Positions 48,782 through 58,773 of a stretch of DNA of 64,000 bases are shown piece by piece. The position numbers and the translations under genes are program-made. The notes beneath the pieces are model-generated. The model did no database searches, was not told the DNA's origin, and saw only the letters and a program-made list of their open reading frames with translations. This DNA comes from Actinospica robiniae DSM 44927 (GTDB lineage: Bacteria > Actinomycetota > Actinomycetes > Streptomycetales > Catenulisporaceae): the NCBI RefSeq assembly GCF_000504285.1, contig NZ_KI632511.1:9592154-9656153 (forward strand). Reading direction: 5' to 3'. The stretch's first letter is position 1, and each line of letters opens with the position of its first letter.

Positions 48782-51700
48782 GTGGCGGAACAGACGGACG
48801 ATCAGCGTTATCCGCTGAACGACGATTTCGGCAAGCGGATCAGCGCGTTGCGCACCGAGCGCGGCTGGTCCCAACAGGCCTTGGCCGACCGGATCGCACG
48901 TGAGCACCCGGAGATGTCCATCGCCCGGCGCAGCACGATAGGGAAGATCGAGTCCGGGGTCCGGGTCTTCCTGCGGGTGCAGGAGGCCGAGGCGCTCGCC
49001 CGCGTGTTCGGCGTCGGCCTGGCCGAGTTCGCCGGCGCCGCATCGGGCCCGACGGCCGTGCTGCCCGCCACGCCCGGGCCGCTGCTGTTCATCAGCTACG
49101 CCGTGGCCGACCGGGTCTGGGCCGAATGGATCGCGCACCAGCTGGAGGAGGCCGGCTACCGCATCACCATGCAGGGGCGCGACTTCGTGCCCGGCGCGAA
49201 CTTCGTCGAGCTCATCGACCGCGGCCTGACCCAGGCCAGCGTGGTCGTGTGCGTACTGTCGAAGGCGTATCAGGTCTCCGAGTTCGGCCGGCGCGAGTGG
49301 CAGGCCGTGTACGCGAGCCGCACGCACGGCGAGGGCGGCCGCTCCCGGCTGCTGCCGGTCCGGGTCGAGGACATCCCGGTGGACGGGCTGCTCGCCTCGC
49401 TCACCTACGTCGACCTGGCGCACGTGCCGGACCAGGACGCCGCTCGCAGCCTGCTGCTGGCCCAGGTGAACGACTCCATGGCGGGTCGCGCCGTGCCCGC
49501 GCAGCGGCCGCAGTACCCCGGCGCGCCCGCGGCCGTCGGCGTGGCGATCCCGGCCCAGGCGCTCGAGCCCGACTATCCGCCGGAGCAGCGGCGCAACCTG
49601 CTGGTCCAGGAGGTCATCAAGACCCGGCATCCCGGCGCGCGGGTGTTCCAGGTGCCCGGCCAGTTCCCGCACCTGCTCGTGTCCTACAACGAGGGCGAGG
49701 TGGTCGAGCAGGTCCGCATCGGCACGCACGTGGGCCAGGTGGACGAGCAGGTCCTGGACGACTTCGCCACCCAGGTGCGTGACGCCGACCCGCTCACCAA
49801 GGCCGAGCTGGTGTATCAGGGTCCGCCGCCGGCCGAGGCGGTGCAGGAGGAGTCCGTGCGCCGCCGGGTGCGGCTGCGCAGCATCGACGACTTCCGCGGC
49901 CTGATCGACCTGCGTCCGTTCGTGCAGCGGCAGACCGAGCGGCTGTGCGCGGACACCGACTACGCGCCGCGCCACTACGTGCCCCAGCGCTTCCGCGACC
50001 TGTCCGCCAACGCCACCACCGTGCGCGGCGACCTGGCCGAGCACCTGGTCAGCGAGCTGGGCAAGGACGTCGGCGGGTTCACCCTGGTGCTCGGGGACTT
50101 CGGCGCCGGCAAGACCTTCGCCCTGCGCGAGGTGGCCCAGCGGCTCTCCGCCTTCCCCGAGCTGGTGCCGCTCTACATCGAGCTGCGCTCGCTGGACAAG
50201 GCGCACAGCGTGGAGGGCCTGGTCTCCAGCCACCTGGCGAACTTCCGGCACCGGCAGATCGACCTCGACGTCTTCCAGAACCTGCTGCGGGCCGGGCGCA
50301 TCGTGCTGCTGTTCGACGGCTTCGACGAGCTGGTCACCCGGGTCACCTACGACCGCGCGGCGGACCACCTGCGCCGGCTGATCGCCACGGCCGAGGGCAA
50401 GGCCAAGATCGTGGTGGCCAGCCGCACCCAGCACTTCAAGAGCGCGCAGCAGGTGCTCACCGCGCTCGGCGAGCAGGTCGGGCTCGGCTCGCGCCGCAGG
50501 ATGCTGAGCATCGAGCCCTTCGACACCGACCAGATCCGCAGCTACCTGACCCGCCACTACGACAACGACGCCTCCCGCGCGCAGGACCGGATCGACGCGA
50601 TGAGCCGGGTCAACGACCTGACCGCGCTGTCGGTGAACCCGCGTATGCTCGGCTTCATCGCGGCCCTCGACGACGCGCAGCTCAAGGCCGCCGCGATCGC
50701 CCCGGTGCTGAGCGGCGCCACGCTCTACGAGCAGGTCCTCGACCACTGGCTGGCGTACGAGGTCGAACGCACCTCCGGTGTGGCCGGCGCGCCGCCCGGG
50801 CTGACGCACCAGCAGTTGTGGCGCGCGGTCTCGGTGCTGGCGCTGCGGCTGTGGGAGAGCGGGGAGTCGCAGCTGAGCATGGACGAGCTCGGCGAGATCG
50901 GGCACTCGCTGGCCCAGCTGGCCGACTTCCGGCTCTCCCCGGAGCAGACCGTGCACGCGGTCGGCGCGGGCAGCCTGCTGGTGCGCTCGGACGACGACCG
51001 GTTCGGCTTCATCCACGGCTCGGTGATGGAGTGGCTGCTGGCCAAGCGGATCGCGGACGAGTGGAACGCGGGCGTGACCGAGCCGCAGCTGCTGCTGATG
51101 CGGCCGCTCTCGGAGACGGCCCTGGAGTTCCTGTGCGATCTGGCCGGCACCCGCAACGCGCTGGACTGGGTCTCGACCGTGCTCGACGACCGGGAGGCCG
51201 ACTCCGCCCGGCGCACCAACGCGGTGCACCTGAGCAGCCGGCTCAAGGTCGGCACCGGCGCGGACCTGCGCGACGCCCAGCTGCGCGGGCAGGATCTGTC
51301 CGCGATGCGGCTGCGTTCGGCCCGGCTGAGCGGGTCCAACCTCGACGACTGTCTCCTCGTGCGCACCGACCTGACCGGCGCGGACCTGACCAACGCCCGC
51401 CTGCGCGGGGCCAAGCTCAACGACGCGAAGCTCACCGGCGCGGATCTGACCGGCGCGGACCTGAGCTGGGCCAGGCTCGTCGGCGCCGATCTGACCCGCA
51501 CCCGGATCGACGGCGTGGACTGGCACCGCAGCGCGCTGATCGCGGTGCGCGGGCTCGAAGGGCTGGAGAACCGGGACGAGACCCCGCTCCGGGCCGCGGC
51601 CGTCGCGCCCGGCGACCGGGTCGAGGTCGCGGTCGGCGTCTCCCGGACGGCGTTGCGGCACGGCTTCACCGAGGGCCAGCTGCCCCGGCCGGTCTCCTTC

Positions 51701-53767
51701 AACCCGCGCGGAGACCTGCTCGCGATCGGCACCGCCGAGGGCGCCGTCCTGCTCTGCGACGCGGGCACCGGCAAGCCCGTGCGCACCCTGCTCGGCCACT
51801 CCGGACCGGCCTATCTGGTCCGATTCGGGTCGGATCATAATACTCTTTACACCGGTTCCCGGGACGGCGCGGTGCGCACCTGGGACCCGGACAGCGGCCG
51901 TGAGCGGCTGGTGATGGGCGAGCACCAGGACTGGGTGTGGCCGGTGGTCCCGAACCGCGGCGGCACCATCCTGCTGGTCGGGGACAGCAGCGGGACGATC
52001 CGGCTGTGGGATCCCCGCGTCGGCACGGTGCTGCACCGCCTGCCCGGGCACTCCGAGCGGATCTGGACCGCGGAGTTCCACCCGTCCGGCGACATGGTGG
52101 CGGTGGGCGACCAGTCCGGAACGGTCCGGCTGTGGAACCCGCACACCGGCAAGCTGGTTCGGGAGCTGACTCCGGCCGAGCCCGGCGGCTCGGTGTACCG
52201 GGTCTTCTTCAACTCCGCGGGCACGCTGCTGGCCAGCGCGCACGAGGAGGGCAAGGTCCGGCTGTGGGACCCGGCCACCGGCGAGCAGGTCGTCGGGCCC
52301 TTCGAACACGAGGGCCGCGTCTACTCGCTGCACTTCGACCGCTCCGGGCGCTACCTGGCCAGCGGCGACACCGAGGGCCAGGTCTTCCTCAGGGATCTGA
52401 GCACCGACCCGGTGCGCGCGGTCACCCTGCCCCGGCACCGCGGCGCGGTGTACCGGGTCGGATTCAACCCGCAGGGCAACACGCTCGCCACGGCCGACTC
52501 GGACGGGGTGGTGCGGCTGTTCGAGATCCCGTCCGGCCGGCTGCTGCACGAGATCCAGGCCCACCGCGCCTCGGTCTGGCCCATCGCGTTCCACCCGTAC
52601 CGCAACCACTTCGCCAGCAGCAGCAGCGACGGCGAGACCAAGATCTGGGACGTCGGCAGCGGCGAACGTGTGCACCTGCTGCGTGGCCACGGCCGCACCA
52701 CGGCGATGGCGCGGTTCAATCAGAACGCGTCGTTGCTCGCGGCCTGCGGCAACGACGGCTCGGTGCGGCTGTGGGAGCCGAGCACCGGGCAGATGGTGCA
52801 GCAGTTGCGGCTGGAGGACGAGCCGTTCACGGACGCGCTCTTCACCCCCGGGTTCCCGGTGCTGGCCGCGGTCGGGCAGAGCGGCCGGGTGCACCTGTGG
52901 GGCGAGAGCGGCGAGTATCTGCGCGAGCTGTTCGTGCAGACCAAGCGGGTGTGGTCGATCGGCTTCAGCCCGGACGGCGACATCCTGGCCACGGCGAACG
53001 ACGACAACTCGGTCAAGCTCTGGTACCGCACCACGAACCGGCTGATCCACACCCTGGCCGACCACGAGGGCCGGGTGCGCTCGCTCGACTTCAGCGCCGA
53101 CGGCGCCCTGCTGGCCACCGGCTGCGAGGACGGCAAGGTGCGGATCTGGGACGTGGCCACCGGCCGGCTGCTCGACCGGGCCGATCTGCCGGTCTACTCC
53201 CGGCGGGTGTACGCGGTGGACTGGGCCCTGTCCGGCGGCCTGCTCGCCTCGGCCAGCCTGGACGGCAACGCCCAGCTGTGGGATCCGGCGACGCAGACCT
53301 CGGTGCTGATCCCGGGCGCGGCCGGAGCCAAGCCGATCCGCACCTGTGCGCTGCATCCGGACGGGTCGCTGCTCGCGGTGAGCGGCGCCGACACCAACAT
53401 CCACCTGTGGGAGGTCGGGGCGCCGGGCGGCCCTCGGCACGCCGCGATGCTGCGCGGGCACACCGGCGTGGTCAACCGGCTCTCCTTCAGCCGGGACGGC
53501 GGGATGATGGCGAGCGCGGCCGACGACGGGAACGTGCGGCTCTGGACGGTCCCGCCGATCGACCGCGTACACGAGGCCAGGGCGCGCAGCACCCTGATCG
53601 GCCTGCCGCACGGCTGGGCGGCGGTGGCGCCGGACGGCCGGTACAAGGCCGCCGGCGACATCGCGGGCGAGCTGTGGCACCTGGTGGGCATGTGCCGGTT
53701 CGAACTCGGCGAGCTCGACGGCTACCTGGACCAGGTGCGCCAGGTGGCGCTCGACGCCGAACTCTGA
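48782..53767 (+). CDS. HTH-TIR-NACHT-pentapeptide-WD40 STAND protein
   Basis: 1661 residues from GTG 48782 (GAGGGG 11 bases upstream). Domains in order: XRE-type HTH (about 14-85, with WSQQALADRIAREHPEMSI); TIR (about 101-235, LLFISYAVADRVWAEWIAHQ, with the putative NADase Glu172 in FGRREWQAVYAS); a spacer; NACHT NTPase (Walker A GDFGAGKT, Lys444; Walker B LLFDGFDEL, Asp512); pentapeptide-like repeats (about 826-920, GADLTNARLRGAKLNDAKLT); and about 14-15 WD40 repeats (about 973-1590, RLWDPATG-like). The layout is that of a STAND immune or signalling receptor: WD40 sensor, NACHT switch, TIR effector. The DNA-binding domain fused to a TIR is unusual. A hairpin terminator follows. Confidence 0.9.
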   Translation: MAEQTDDQRYPLNDDFGKRISALRTERGWSQQALADRIAREHPEMSIARRSTIGKIESGVRVFLRVQEAEALARVFGVGLAEFAGAASGPTAVLPATPGPLLFISYAVADRVWAEWIAHQLEEAGYRITMQGRDFVPGANFVELIDRGLTQASVVVCVLSKAYQVSEFGRREWQAVYASRTHGEGGRSRLLPVRVEDIPVDGLLASLTYVDLAHVPDQDAARSLLLAQVNDSMAGRAVPAQRPQYPGAPAAVGVAIPAQALEPDYPPEQRRNLLVQEVIKTRHPGARVFQVPGQFPHLLVSYNEGEVVEQVRIGTHVGQVDEQVLDDFATQVRDADPLTKAELVYQGPPPAEAVQEESVRRRVRLRSIDDFRGLIDLRPFVQRQTERLCADTDYAPRHYVPQRFRDLSANATTVRGDLAEHLVSELGKDVGGFTLVLGDFGAGKTFALREVAQRLSAFPELVPLYIELRSLDKAHSVEGLVSSHLANFRHRQIDLDVFQNLLRAGRIVLLFDGFDELVTRVTYDRAADHLRRLIATAEGKAKIVVASRTQHFKSAQQVLTALGEQVGLGSRRRMLSIEPFDTDQIRSYLTRHYDNDASRAQDRIDAMSRVNDLTALSVNPRMLGFIAALDDAQLKAAAIAPVLSGATLYEQVLDHWLAYEVERTSGVAGAPPGLTHQQLWRAVSVLALRLWESGESQLSMDELGEIGHSLAQLADFRLSPEQTVHAVGAGSLLVRSDDDRFGFIHGSVMEWLLAKRIADEWNAGVTEPQLLLMRPLSETALEFLCDLAGTRNALDWVSTVLDDREADSARRTNAVHLSSRLKVGTGADLRDAQLRGQDLSAMRLRSARLSGSNLDDCLLVRTDLTGADLTNARLRGAKLNDAKLTGADLTGADLSWARLVGADLTRTRIDGVDWHRSALIAVRGLEGLENRDETPLRAAAVAPGDRVEVAVGVSRTALRHGFTEGQLPRPVSFNPRGDLLAIGTAEGAVLLCDAGTGKPVRTLLGHSGPAYLVRFGSDHNTLYTGSRDGAVRTWDPDSGRERLVMGEHQDWVWPVVPNRGGTILLVGDSSGTIRLWDPRVGTVLHRLPGHSERIWTAEFHPSGDMVAVGDQSGTVRLWNPHTGKLVRELTPAEPGGSVYRVFFNSAGTLLASAHEEGKVRLWDPATGEQVVGPFEHEGRVYSLHFDRSGRYLASGDTEGQVFLRDLSTDPVRAVTLPRHRGAVYRVGFNPQGNTLATADSDGVVRLFEIPSGRLLHEIQAHRASVWPIAFHPYRNHFASSSSDGETKIWDVGSGERVHLLRGHGRTTAMARFNQNASLLAACGNDGSVRLWEPSTGQMVQQLRLEDEPFTDALFTPGFPVLAAVGQSGRVHLWGESGEYLRELFVQTKRVWSIGFSPDGDILATANDDNSVKLWYRTTNRLIHTLADHEGRVRSLDFSADGALLATGCEDGKVRIWDVATGRLLDRADLPVYSRRVYAVDWALSGGLLASASLDGNAQLWDPATQTSVLIPGAAGAKPIRTCALHPDGSLLAVSGADTNIHLWEVGAPGGPRHAAMLRGHTGVVNRLSFSRDGGMMASAADDGNVRLWTVPPIDRVHEARARSTLIGLPHGWAAVAPDGRYKAAGDIAGELWHLVGMCRFELGELDGYLDQVRQVALDAEL

Positions 53768-53772
53768 CGGCG

Positions 53773-53830
53773 GCGTCGCGGCGCGCGGGCGGTAAGGGGT
53801 GAGGGCCCTTGCCGCCTCGCGCCGCGACGC
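53773..53830 (+). terminator. Long nested hairpin terminator
   Basis: GCGTCGCGGCGCG (53773-53785) pairs with CGCGCCGCGACGC (53818-53830), and an inner stem GGCGGTAAGGG (53788-53798) pairs with CCCTTGCCGCC (53806-53816) with one G-U. It closes the TIR-NACHT gene. Confidence 0.8.
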
Positions 53831-53872
53831 TGTCTATGATGCGGTGACCAGCCCCGCAGCCCTGGAGGTCCC

Positions 53873-55078
53873 GTGTCCTACGACGTCGCCGCCGTCCGCG
53901 AGCGCTTTCCCGCGCTGGACGCCGGGTTCGCCCACTTCGACAGCCCGGGCGGTTCGCAGACGCCGCGGCCGGTGATCGAGGCGATCGCCGACGCGCTGGC
54001 CGGGCCGCTGTCCAACCGCGGCGACGGCACGCTGGGCGAGCGCAATGCCGCCGCGCACGTGGCGGCGGGGCGTCAGGCGCTGGCGGATCTGCTCGGCGCC
54101 GATCCCTCCGGGATCGTGTTCGGCCGCAGCGCCACGCAGCTCACCTACGACTTTTCGCGAACGCTGGCCAAGACCTGGCGTCCAGGTGACGAGATCGTCG
54201 TCTCGCGACTCGATCATGACTCGAACATCCGGCCATGGATTCAAGCGACCGAGACGGTGGGCGCTGTCGTGCGCTGGGCCGAGTTCGATCCCGCCACCGG
54301 CGAGCTGACCGTGGACGATATCCGTGCCGCGCTGAGCGAGCGTACCCGCCTCGTCGCGGTGACGGCCGCGTCCAACCTGATCGGCACCCGGCCGGACATC
54401 CCCGCGATCGCCCGCGTGGTCCACGACGCGGGTGCGCTGCTCTACGTCGACGGCGTGCACTACGCCGCGCACGTGCTGGTCGATCTCGACGCGCTCGGCG
54501 CCGACTTCTTCGTCTGCTCGCCGTACAAGTTCCTCGGCCCGCACCTGGGTGCGCTCGCGGCGAGCCCGGCGCTCCTCGAGACGCTCTCGCCGGACAAGCT
54601 GCTGCCCTCGACCAACGCCGTGCCGGAGCGGTTCGAGATGGGCACGCTTCCCTACGAGCTGCTCTCCGGCGCTCGTGCGGCGGTCGACTTCCTCGCGACC
54701 CTCAGTGGTCGGCGCGAGGGCGGTCGCAGGGAACTGCTGGCCGCTTCGTTCGCCGCTCTCGAAGAGCACGAAGACACTCTGCGTACCCGGATCGAGAGCG
54801 CACTGGCCGGGATGAAGGGCGTCGCGCTGCACTCGCGCGCTGCGCGACGCACCCCCACGCTGCTGCTGACGTTCGACGGCCGGGACACTCGTGACGCGTA
54901 CCGGTTCCTGGCCGAGCGCAAGGTCCACGCGCCGTCAGGGTCCTTCTATGCGCTGGAAGCCTCGCGGCGCCTCGGTCTCAGTGACACAGGCGGCCTGCGC
55001 GTCGGCCTCGCCCCGTACAACGACGAGGCCGACGTAGACCGCCTGCTCACGGGTCTGACGGATTTCCTTGACTCGTAA
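53873..55078 (+). CDS. Cysteine-desulfurase-like class V aminotransferase
   Basis: 401 residues from GTG 53873 with GGAGG eight bases upstream. The PLP fold is clear: FDSPGGSQTPRPVIEAIADA, GRSATQLTYDFSRTLAKTWR, VSRLDHDSNIRPWIQATETV, VDGVHYAAHVLVDLDALGAD and the Schiff-base Lys in FFVCSPYKFLGPHLGALA. This wording fits the TIGR01976-type branch of class V aminotransferases. The catalytic Cys loop of IscS/SufS is not evident near the C-terminus, so a desulfurase activity is doubtful. It converges on the MFS gene with only six bases between the two stop codons. Confidence 0.85.
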   Translation: MSYDVAAVRERFPALDAGFAHFDSPGGSQTPRPVIEAIADALAGPLSNRGDGTLGERNAAAHVAAGRQALADLLGADPSGIVFGRSATQLTYDFSRTLAKTWRPGDEIVVSRLDHDSNIRPWIQATETVGAVVRWAEFDPATGELTVDDIRAALSERTRLVAVTAASNLIGTRPDIPAIARVVHDAGALLYVDGVHYAAHVLVDLDALGADFFVCSPYKFLGPHLGALAASPALLETLSPDKLLPSTNAVPERFEMGTLPYELLSGARAAVDFLATLSGRREGGRRELLAASFAALEEHEDTLRTRIESALAGMKGVALHSRAARRTPTLLLTFDGRDTRDAYRFLAERKVHAPSGSFYALEASRRLGLSDTGGLRVGLAPYNDEADVDRLLTGLTDFLDS

Positions 55079-55084
55079 CGGTTT

Positions 55085-57199
55085 TTACGGCTGCGACGAG
55101 GTCTGCCGCAGGCTCTTGAGTTCCAAGCGGACCGCCTCGTGGTGCGCGGCGGCGTCGGCCTTGGCCTTGGCCGGGCTCCAGCGCCCCTTCAGCAGCCAGA
55201 CGAACGGAAGGAACAGCACGCCGCCGCCGAAGCAGATCCACCACCAGGTCTGCCACTGACCGGGGTTGTCCTTCTGCGCCTGCTGCACCAGCGGCCCCTC
55301 CTTCTGGAGGTACTGCAGCTCCACGAGCACCTTGCCGTCCTGCAGCGCGATGCCGTACTGGGAGACCAACGCGAGGTCGGCGGTCGGGACCGCGGCCAGG
55401 GCCTTGAGCTGCGTCGCCGCGTCCTGCACCGGCTTGCCGTCGGTGGCCAGAAGCGCCAGGTCGGCTGCCGGGACCTGGCCGAGCGCCTGGAACTGTGCGA
55501 CCGCCGCGGCCTGGGTGAGGTGCAAGGCCGAGGCGATGTCGCCGACGGCCTTCGCCTGCGCCGCGGCGTCGTTCGGGTTCGTCTGCAGCGCGGCCTGGGT
55601 GGTCGGGTCGATCGCCTGGGCCGTGGCCAGCTGCGTCTGATAGCGCGGGCCGAGGGTGAGCACCTGGCCGACGTCGGTGACGGAGAGCCCGGAGATCTCG
55701 CTCAGCGCCTGGGCCTGCGCGGACGGGTCGTTCGGGTTCGCCTGGAGCGCCGCCTGCGTCTGCGCGGTCAGCTTCTGCGCCGTGACCAGCTGCGCCGCGT
55801 CCTGGGTGCTGATCGTCTGGACCCGGGTCACGATCGTCGGATCGGCCGCGATGGCCTTGACCGCCGCGTTCTCCGAGGCGGTCAGGATCGGGGTCTGCCC
55901 GGCCGCCGCCGCGGCGACGGTGCTGCCCTGGTCCACCAGTGTGCTCGCGGCCGGAATCACCGCGATCAGGCCGAGCAGGGCCAGCACGACCACCGTGCGC
56001 AGCATCGAGCCCCACACCGCCAGACCGGTCGCGGTGGCCGCGGGGTTGTGGCTCTCCACGGTCTCGGTGAACCCGGCCATCCAGGAGGCGAACGCGATCG
56101 CGCTGCCGATGGATATCAGTAGGATGATCCCGACGAAGTGGTAGTAGGTGGTGTCAGGGTGCGTCGTCGCGATCGCGAACAGGGCCACGCCCACCGAGCT
56201 GATCACGCAGCCGATCACCATGAACGGCTTGCGCACCCGCAGCCAGTCCGAGACGAGGCCGGTGATGATGAGCGCGATGCACTGGAAGCCCCAGTACCAG
56301 TTCGCCAGCGCGTTGGCCCGGTCCTCGGAGTAGCCGAAAGTGGTGGCGAAGAAGACCACGAACAGGCCGACGGCGATGTAGTAGAAGAGCAGGTAGATGC
56401 TGATCGCGAAGGCCGGCCCGATGATGTCGAGCCGCAGCATCTGCCGCCAGTGGCCGGAGACGGCCTGTTCCGGATCGACGCCGCGGGCCCGGGCCTCGAT
56501 CAGGGCGCGGTCGCGCAGGCTCACCATCAGCTGGTCGCGCAGCTGCGGCGCGAGCTCGCGCAGGCCGAGGAAGGCGAGGGCGAAGACGACCAGGCCGACC
56601 ACTCCGCAGACGCGGAACTGGTACTGCCAGTCCGGGTGGGTCGCCAGGGTGTGGCTGGCCACCTCGCTCACGACCAGGCTGCCGACCACCGGCCCGAGCG
56701 TCCAGAAGCCCATCGCCGAGGCCCGGCCGAGCTGCGGCGAGAAGTCGCGGATGAGCGCGGGCGTGGCCACCAGGATGATGCCCTCGACGAAGCTCACGCA
56801 GGCGAACATCACCAGGTAGACGGTCTTGCTGTGCGCCTGGGCCAGGCCGAAGAGCACCAGCGCGCCGGTCAGGGCGAGTCCGTAGACGACGAGGTTCGCC
56901 CGGCCCCAGCGGTCGGCCAGGCCGGCCACCACCGAGGCGAGCGCGCCGACGGCGTTGCCCACGATGGAGATCGAGATCAGGTACACCAGGGACATGTTCA
57001 GGCTGGCGGCGAGCTGGGTGGCCACCGATCCCTGGACGTAGAGCTCGTAGTAGAGGGTGACCGTGGCGATCACGACAATGCCCAGATACAGGGCGCGTGG
57101 TCCGTGCGAGGGGTAGCGATCGAGCTGTCGGCCCCAGATGCCGCGTTTGGCCGTGACGGCGGATCGCGCCGGTACGTCCGTGGCTGGGCTGTCGGTCAT
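55085..57199 (-). CDS. MFS transporter with large helical, repeat-containing insertion
   Basis: 704 residues, about 250 longer than a usual MFS permease. The N-terminal half is a metabolite:H+ symporter-type MFS (GLADRWGRANLVVYGLALTG, PALIRDFSPQLGRASAMGFW, IIGPAFAISIYLLFYYIAVG). After about residue 430 comes a segment of about 190 residues rich in Ala, Gln, Leu and Asp. It has two similar repeats (TQAALQANPNDPSAQAQA, TQAALQTNPNDAAAQAKA) and two VPAADLALLAT-like units. A last membrane helix (WWWICFGGGVLFLPFVWLLK) and a basic tail follow. The segment is probably extracytoplasmic and may bind substrate or partner. The cargo is unknown; the BVMO gene upstream on the same strand may be linked. Confidence 0.85.
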   Translation of the reverse strand: MTDSPATDVPARSAVTAKRGIWGRQLDRYPSHGPRALYLGIVVIATVTLYYELYVQGSVATQLAASLNMSLVYLISISIVGNAVGALASVVAGLADRWGRANLVVYGLALTGALVLFGLAQAHSKTVYLVMFACVSFVEGIILVATPALIRDFSPQLGRASAMGFWTLGPVVGSLVVSEVASHTLATHPDWQYQFRVCGVVGLVVFALAFLGLRELAPQLRDQLMVSLRDRALIEARARGVDPEQAVSGHWRQMLRLDIIGPAFAISIYLLFYYIAVGLFVVFFATTFGYSEDRANALANWYWGFQCIALIITGLVSDWLRVRKPFMVIGCVISSVGVALFAIATTHPDTTYYHFVGIILLISIGSAIAFASWMAGFTETVESHNPAATATGLAVWGSMLRTVVVLALLGLIAVIPAASTLVDQGSTVAAAAAGQTPILTASENAAVKAIAADPTIVTRVQTISTQDAAQLVTAQKLTAQTQAALQANPNDPSAQAQALSEISGLSVTDVGQVLTLGPRYQTQLATAQAIDPTTQAALQTNPNDAAAQAKAVGDIASALHLTQAAAVAQFQALGQVPAADLALLATDGKPVQDAATQLKALAAVPTADLALVSQYGIALQDGKVLVELQYLQKEGPLVQQAQKDNPGQWQTWWWICFGGGVLFLPFVWLLKGRWSPAKAKADAAAHHEAVRLELKSLRQTSSQP

Positions 57200-57306
57200 G
57201 ACGGACCACTCTTCCTTTGGTTCGGGGGTTGCCGTACTTCCTTTGCTTTCGCGGGCGCACGGTGGTGCCGGCGGCGCGAGGGGTGCGTGGTGCCGGGAAC
57301 GGTGGG

Positions 57307-58773
57307 TCAGCTGAAGGTCAGGACGCCGTCGTCGACCGGCCCGCGTAGCAGCCGGGCGTCCTTGGGGTAGTGCTGGCGCAGCCGCCAGGGCTCGCGTTCG
57401 CCCTGGAGCGGCAGCAGGTCACGGGAGCGTTCGAAGTATCCAGAGGTCATCTCGATGAAGGGCACCTTGGACATCGGCTCGTCCGGCAGGCGGGGCACCG
57501 CGACGGTGCGCTCGTGCTCCCGCATGTGCCGCAGGATCCGGGTGAAGCACTCGGCGGCCAGGTCGACCTTCAAGGTCCACGAGGCGTTGGTGTAGCCGAG
57601 GGCGAATACGAGGTTCGGCACGCCGTCGAGCATCATGCCCTTGTAGACCACGTGCCGCGCGACCTCGACCGGTTCGCCGTCGAGGCTGAGCCCGATTCCG
57701 CCGAGCGGCAACAGGTTCAGGCCGGTGGCGGTGACCACGATGTCCGCTTGCAGTTCCCGGCCCGAGGCGAGCTGCAGGCCGTCTGCGGTGAAGCGCTCGA
57801 TCCGGTCGGTGGCGACCTCGGCGCCGCCGGATTGGATCGCCTTGAACAGGTCCGCGTCCGGGACGAGGCACAGCCGCTGGTCCCACGGGCCGTACTCGGG
57901 CTTGAAGTGGGTCTCGACGTCGTATCCGGCCGGCAGCCGGCGCCGCACGCCGGACTGCAGCAGCGCCCGGGCACGCTGCGGATGCTTCTGGCAGAACTGG
58001 TAGAGCGCGGTCGAGATCCGGATGTTCTTCCACCGCACCGCCCGGTAGGAGAGGCCTGATGGCAGAACCTTGCCGAGGGCGGCCGCGAGCGGATCTCTCG
58101 CGGGCAGCGAGAAGATGTAGGAAGGCGAACGCTGCAGCATCGTCACCCGGGCGGCGCCCTCGCGGACCAGCGCGGGCACCAGGGTGACGGCGGTGGCGCC
58201 GCTGCCGACGACCACCACGCGTTTGCCGCGCACGTCGAGCGACTCAGGCCACTGCTGCGGATGCACGATCGTGCCGCCGAACTCCTCCCGGCCGGCGAAC
58301 TCGGGCGTGTAGCCCTCGTCGTAGCGGTAGTAGCCGGTGCACAGGTACAGGAAGCGGCAGGTGCGCTCCGACTCGGCGCCGGACTGCACGTCCTGGACCG
58401 TCACCGTCCAAGTGGCGTCGGCGGAAGACCAGCGCGCCGCGACGACCCGCAGGCCGTACTCGATCTGCTTGTCCACGCCGTACTCCGCCGCCGTCTCGCG
58501 TACGTAGCGCAGGATCTCCGAGCCGCCGGCCAACGCCGTCGCGTCCGCCCACGGCCGGAACCGATAGCCCAGGGTGAACATGTCCGAGTCCGAACGCACG
58601 CCCGGATAGCGGAACAGGTCCCAAGTCCCGCCGCTGGCAGCCCGGGACTCGAGGATGGTGAAGCTGGTCGAGGGGCAGGAGATCCGCAGCCGGCAGCCGG
58701 CTCCGATCCCGGACAGGCCCGCACCCACGATGAGCACGTCGACCGGCGGCGCGGTGACGGGTGAAGACGGCAT
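57307..58773 (-). CDS. Baeyer-Villiger-type flavin monooxygenase
   Basis: 488 residues. The FAD motif is VLIVGAGLSGIGAGCRLR, followed by the ESRAASGGTWDLFRYPGVRS loop and SDMFTLGYRFRPWADATAL. The BVMO fingerprint appears as EFGGTIVHPQQWPESLDVRG (FxGxxxHxxxW type), and the NADPH motif is VVVVGSGATAVTLVPAL. ATG-like spacing and family length support ATG 58773. Such enzymes convert ketones to esters or oxidise sulfides. The divergent TetR gene at 58892 probably regulates it, and the MFS gene downstream (about 107 bp) may export or import the substrate. Confidence 0.9.
   Translation of the reverse strand: MPSSPVTAPPVDVLIVGAGLSGIGAGCRLRISCPSTSFTILESRAASGGTWDLFRYPGVRSDSDMFTLGYRFRPWADATALAGGSEILRYVRETAAEYGVDKQIEYGLRVVAARWSSADATWTVTVQDVQSGAESERTCRFLYLCTGYYRYDEGYTPEFAGREEFGGTIVHPQQWPESLDVRGKRVVVVGSGATAVTLVPALVREGAARVTMLQRSPSYIFSLPARDPLAAALGKVLPSGLSYRAVRWKNIRISTALYQFCQKHPQRARALLQSGVRRRLPAGYDVETHFKPEYGPWDQRLCLVPDADLFKAIQSGGAEVATDRIERFTADGLQLASGRELQADIVVTATGLNLLPLGGIGLSLDGEPVEVARHVVYKGMMLDGVPNLVFALGYTNASWTLKVDLAAECFTRILRHMREHERTVAVPRLPDEPMSKVPFIEMTSGYFERSRDLLPLQGEREPWRLRQHYPKDARLLRGPVDDGVLTFS

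Noticed and set aside
48632..53680. 1682-codon minus-strand frame opposite the TIR-NACHT-WD40 gene
   Set aside because: The plus-strand product has clear ordered domains. The antisense translation is low-complexity and explained by codon bias.
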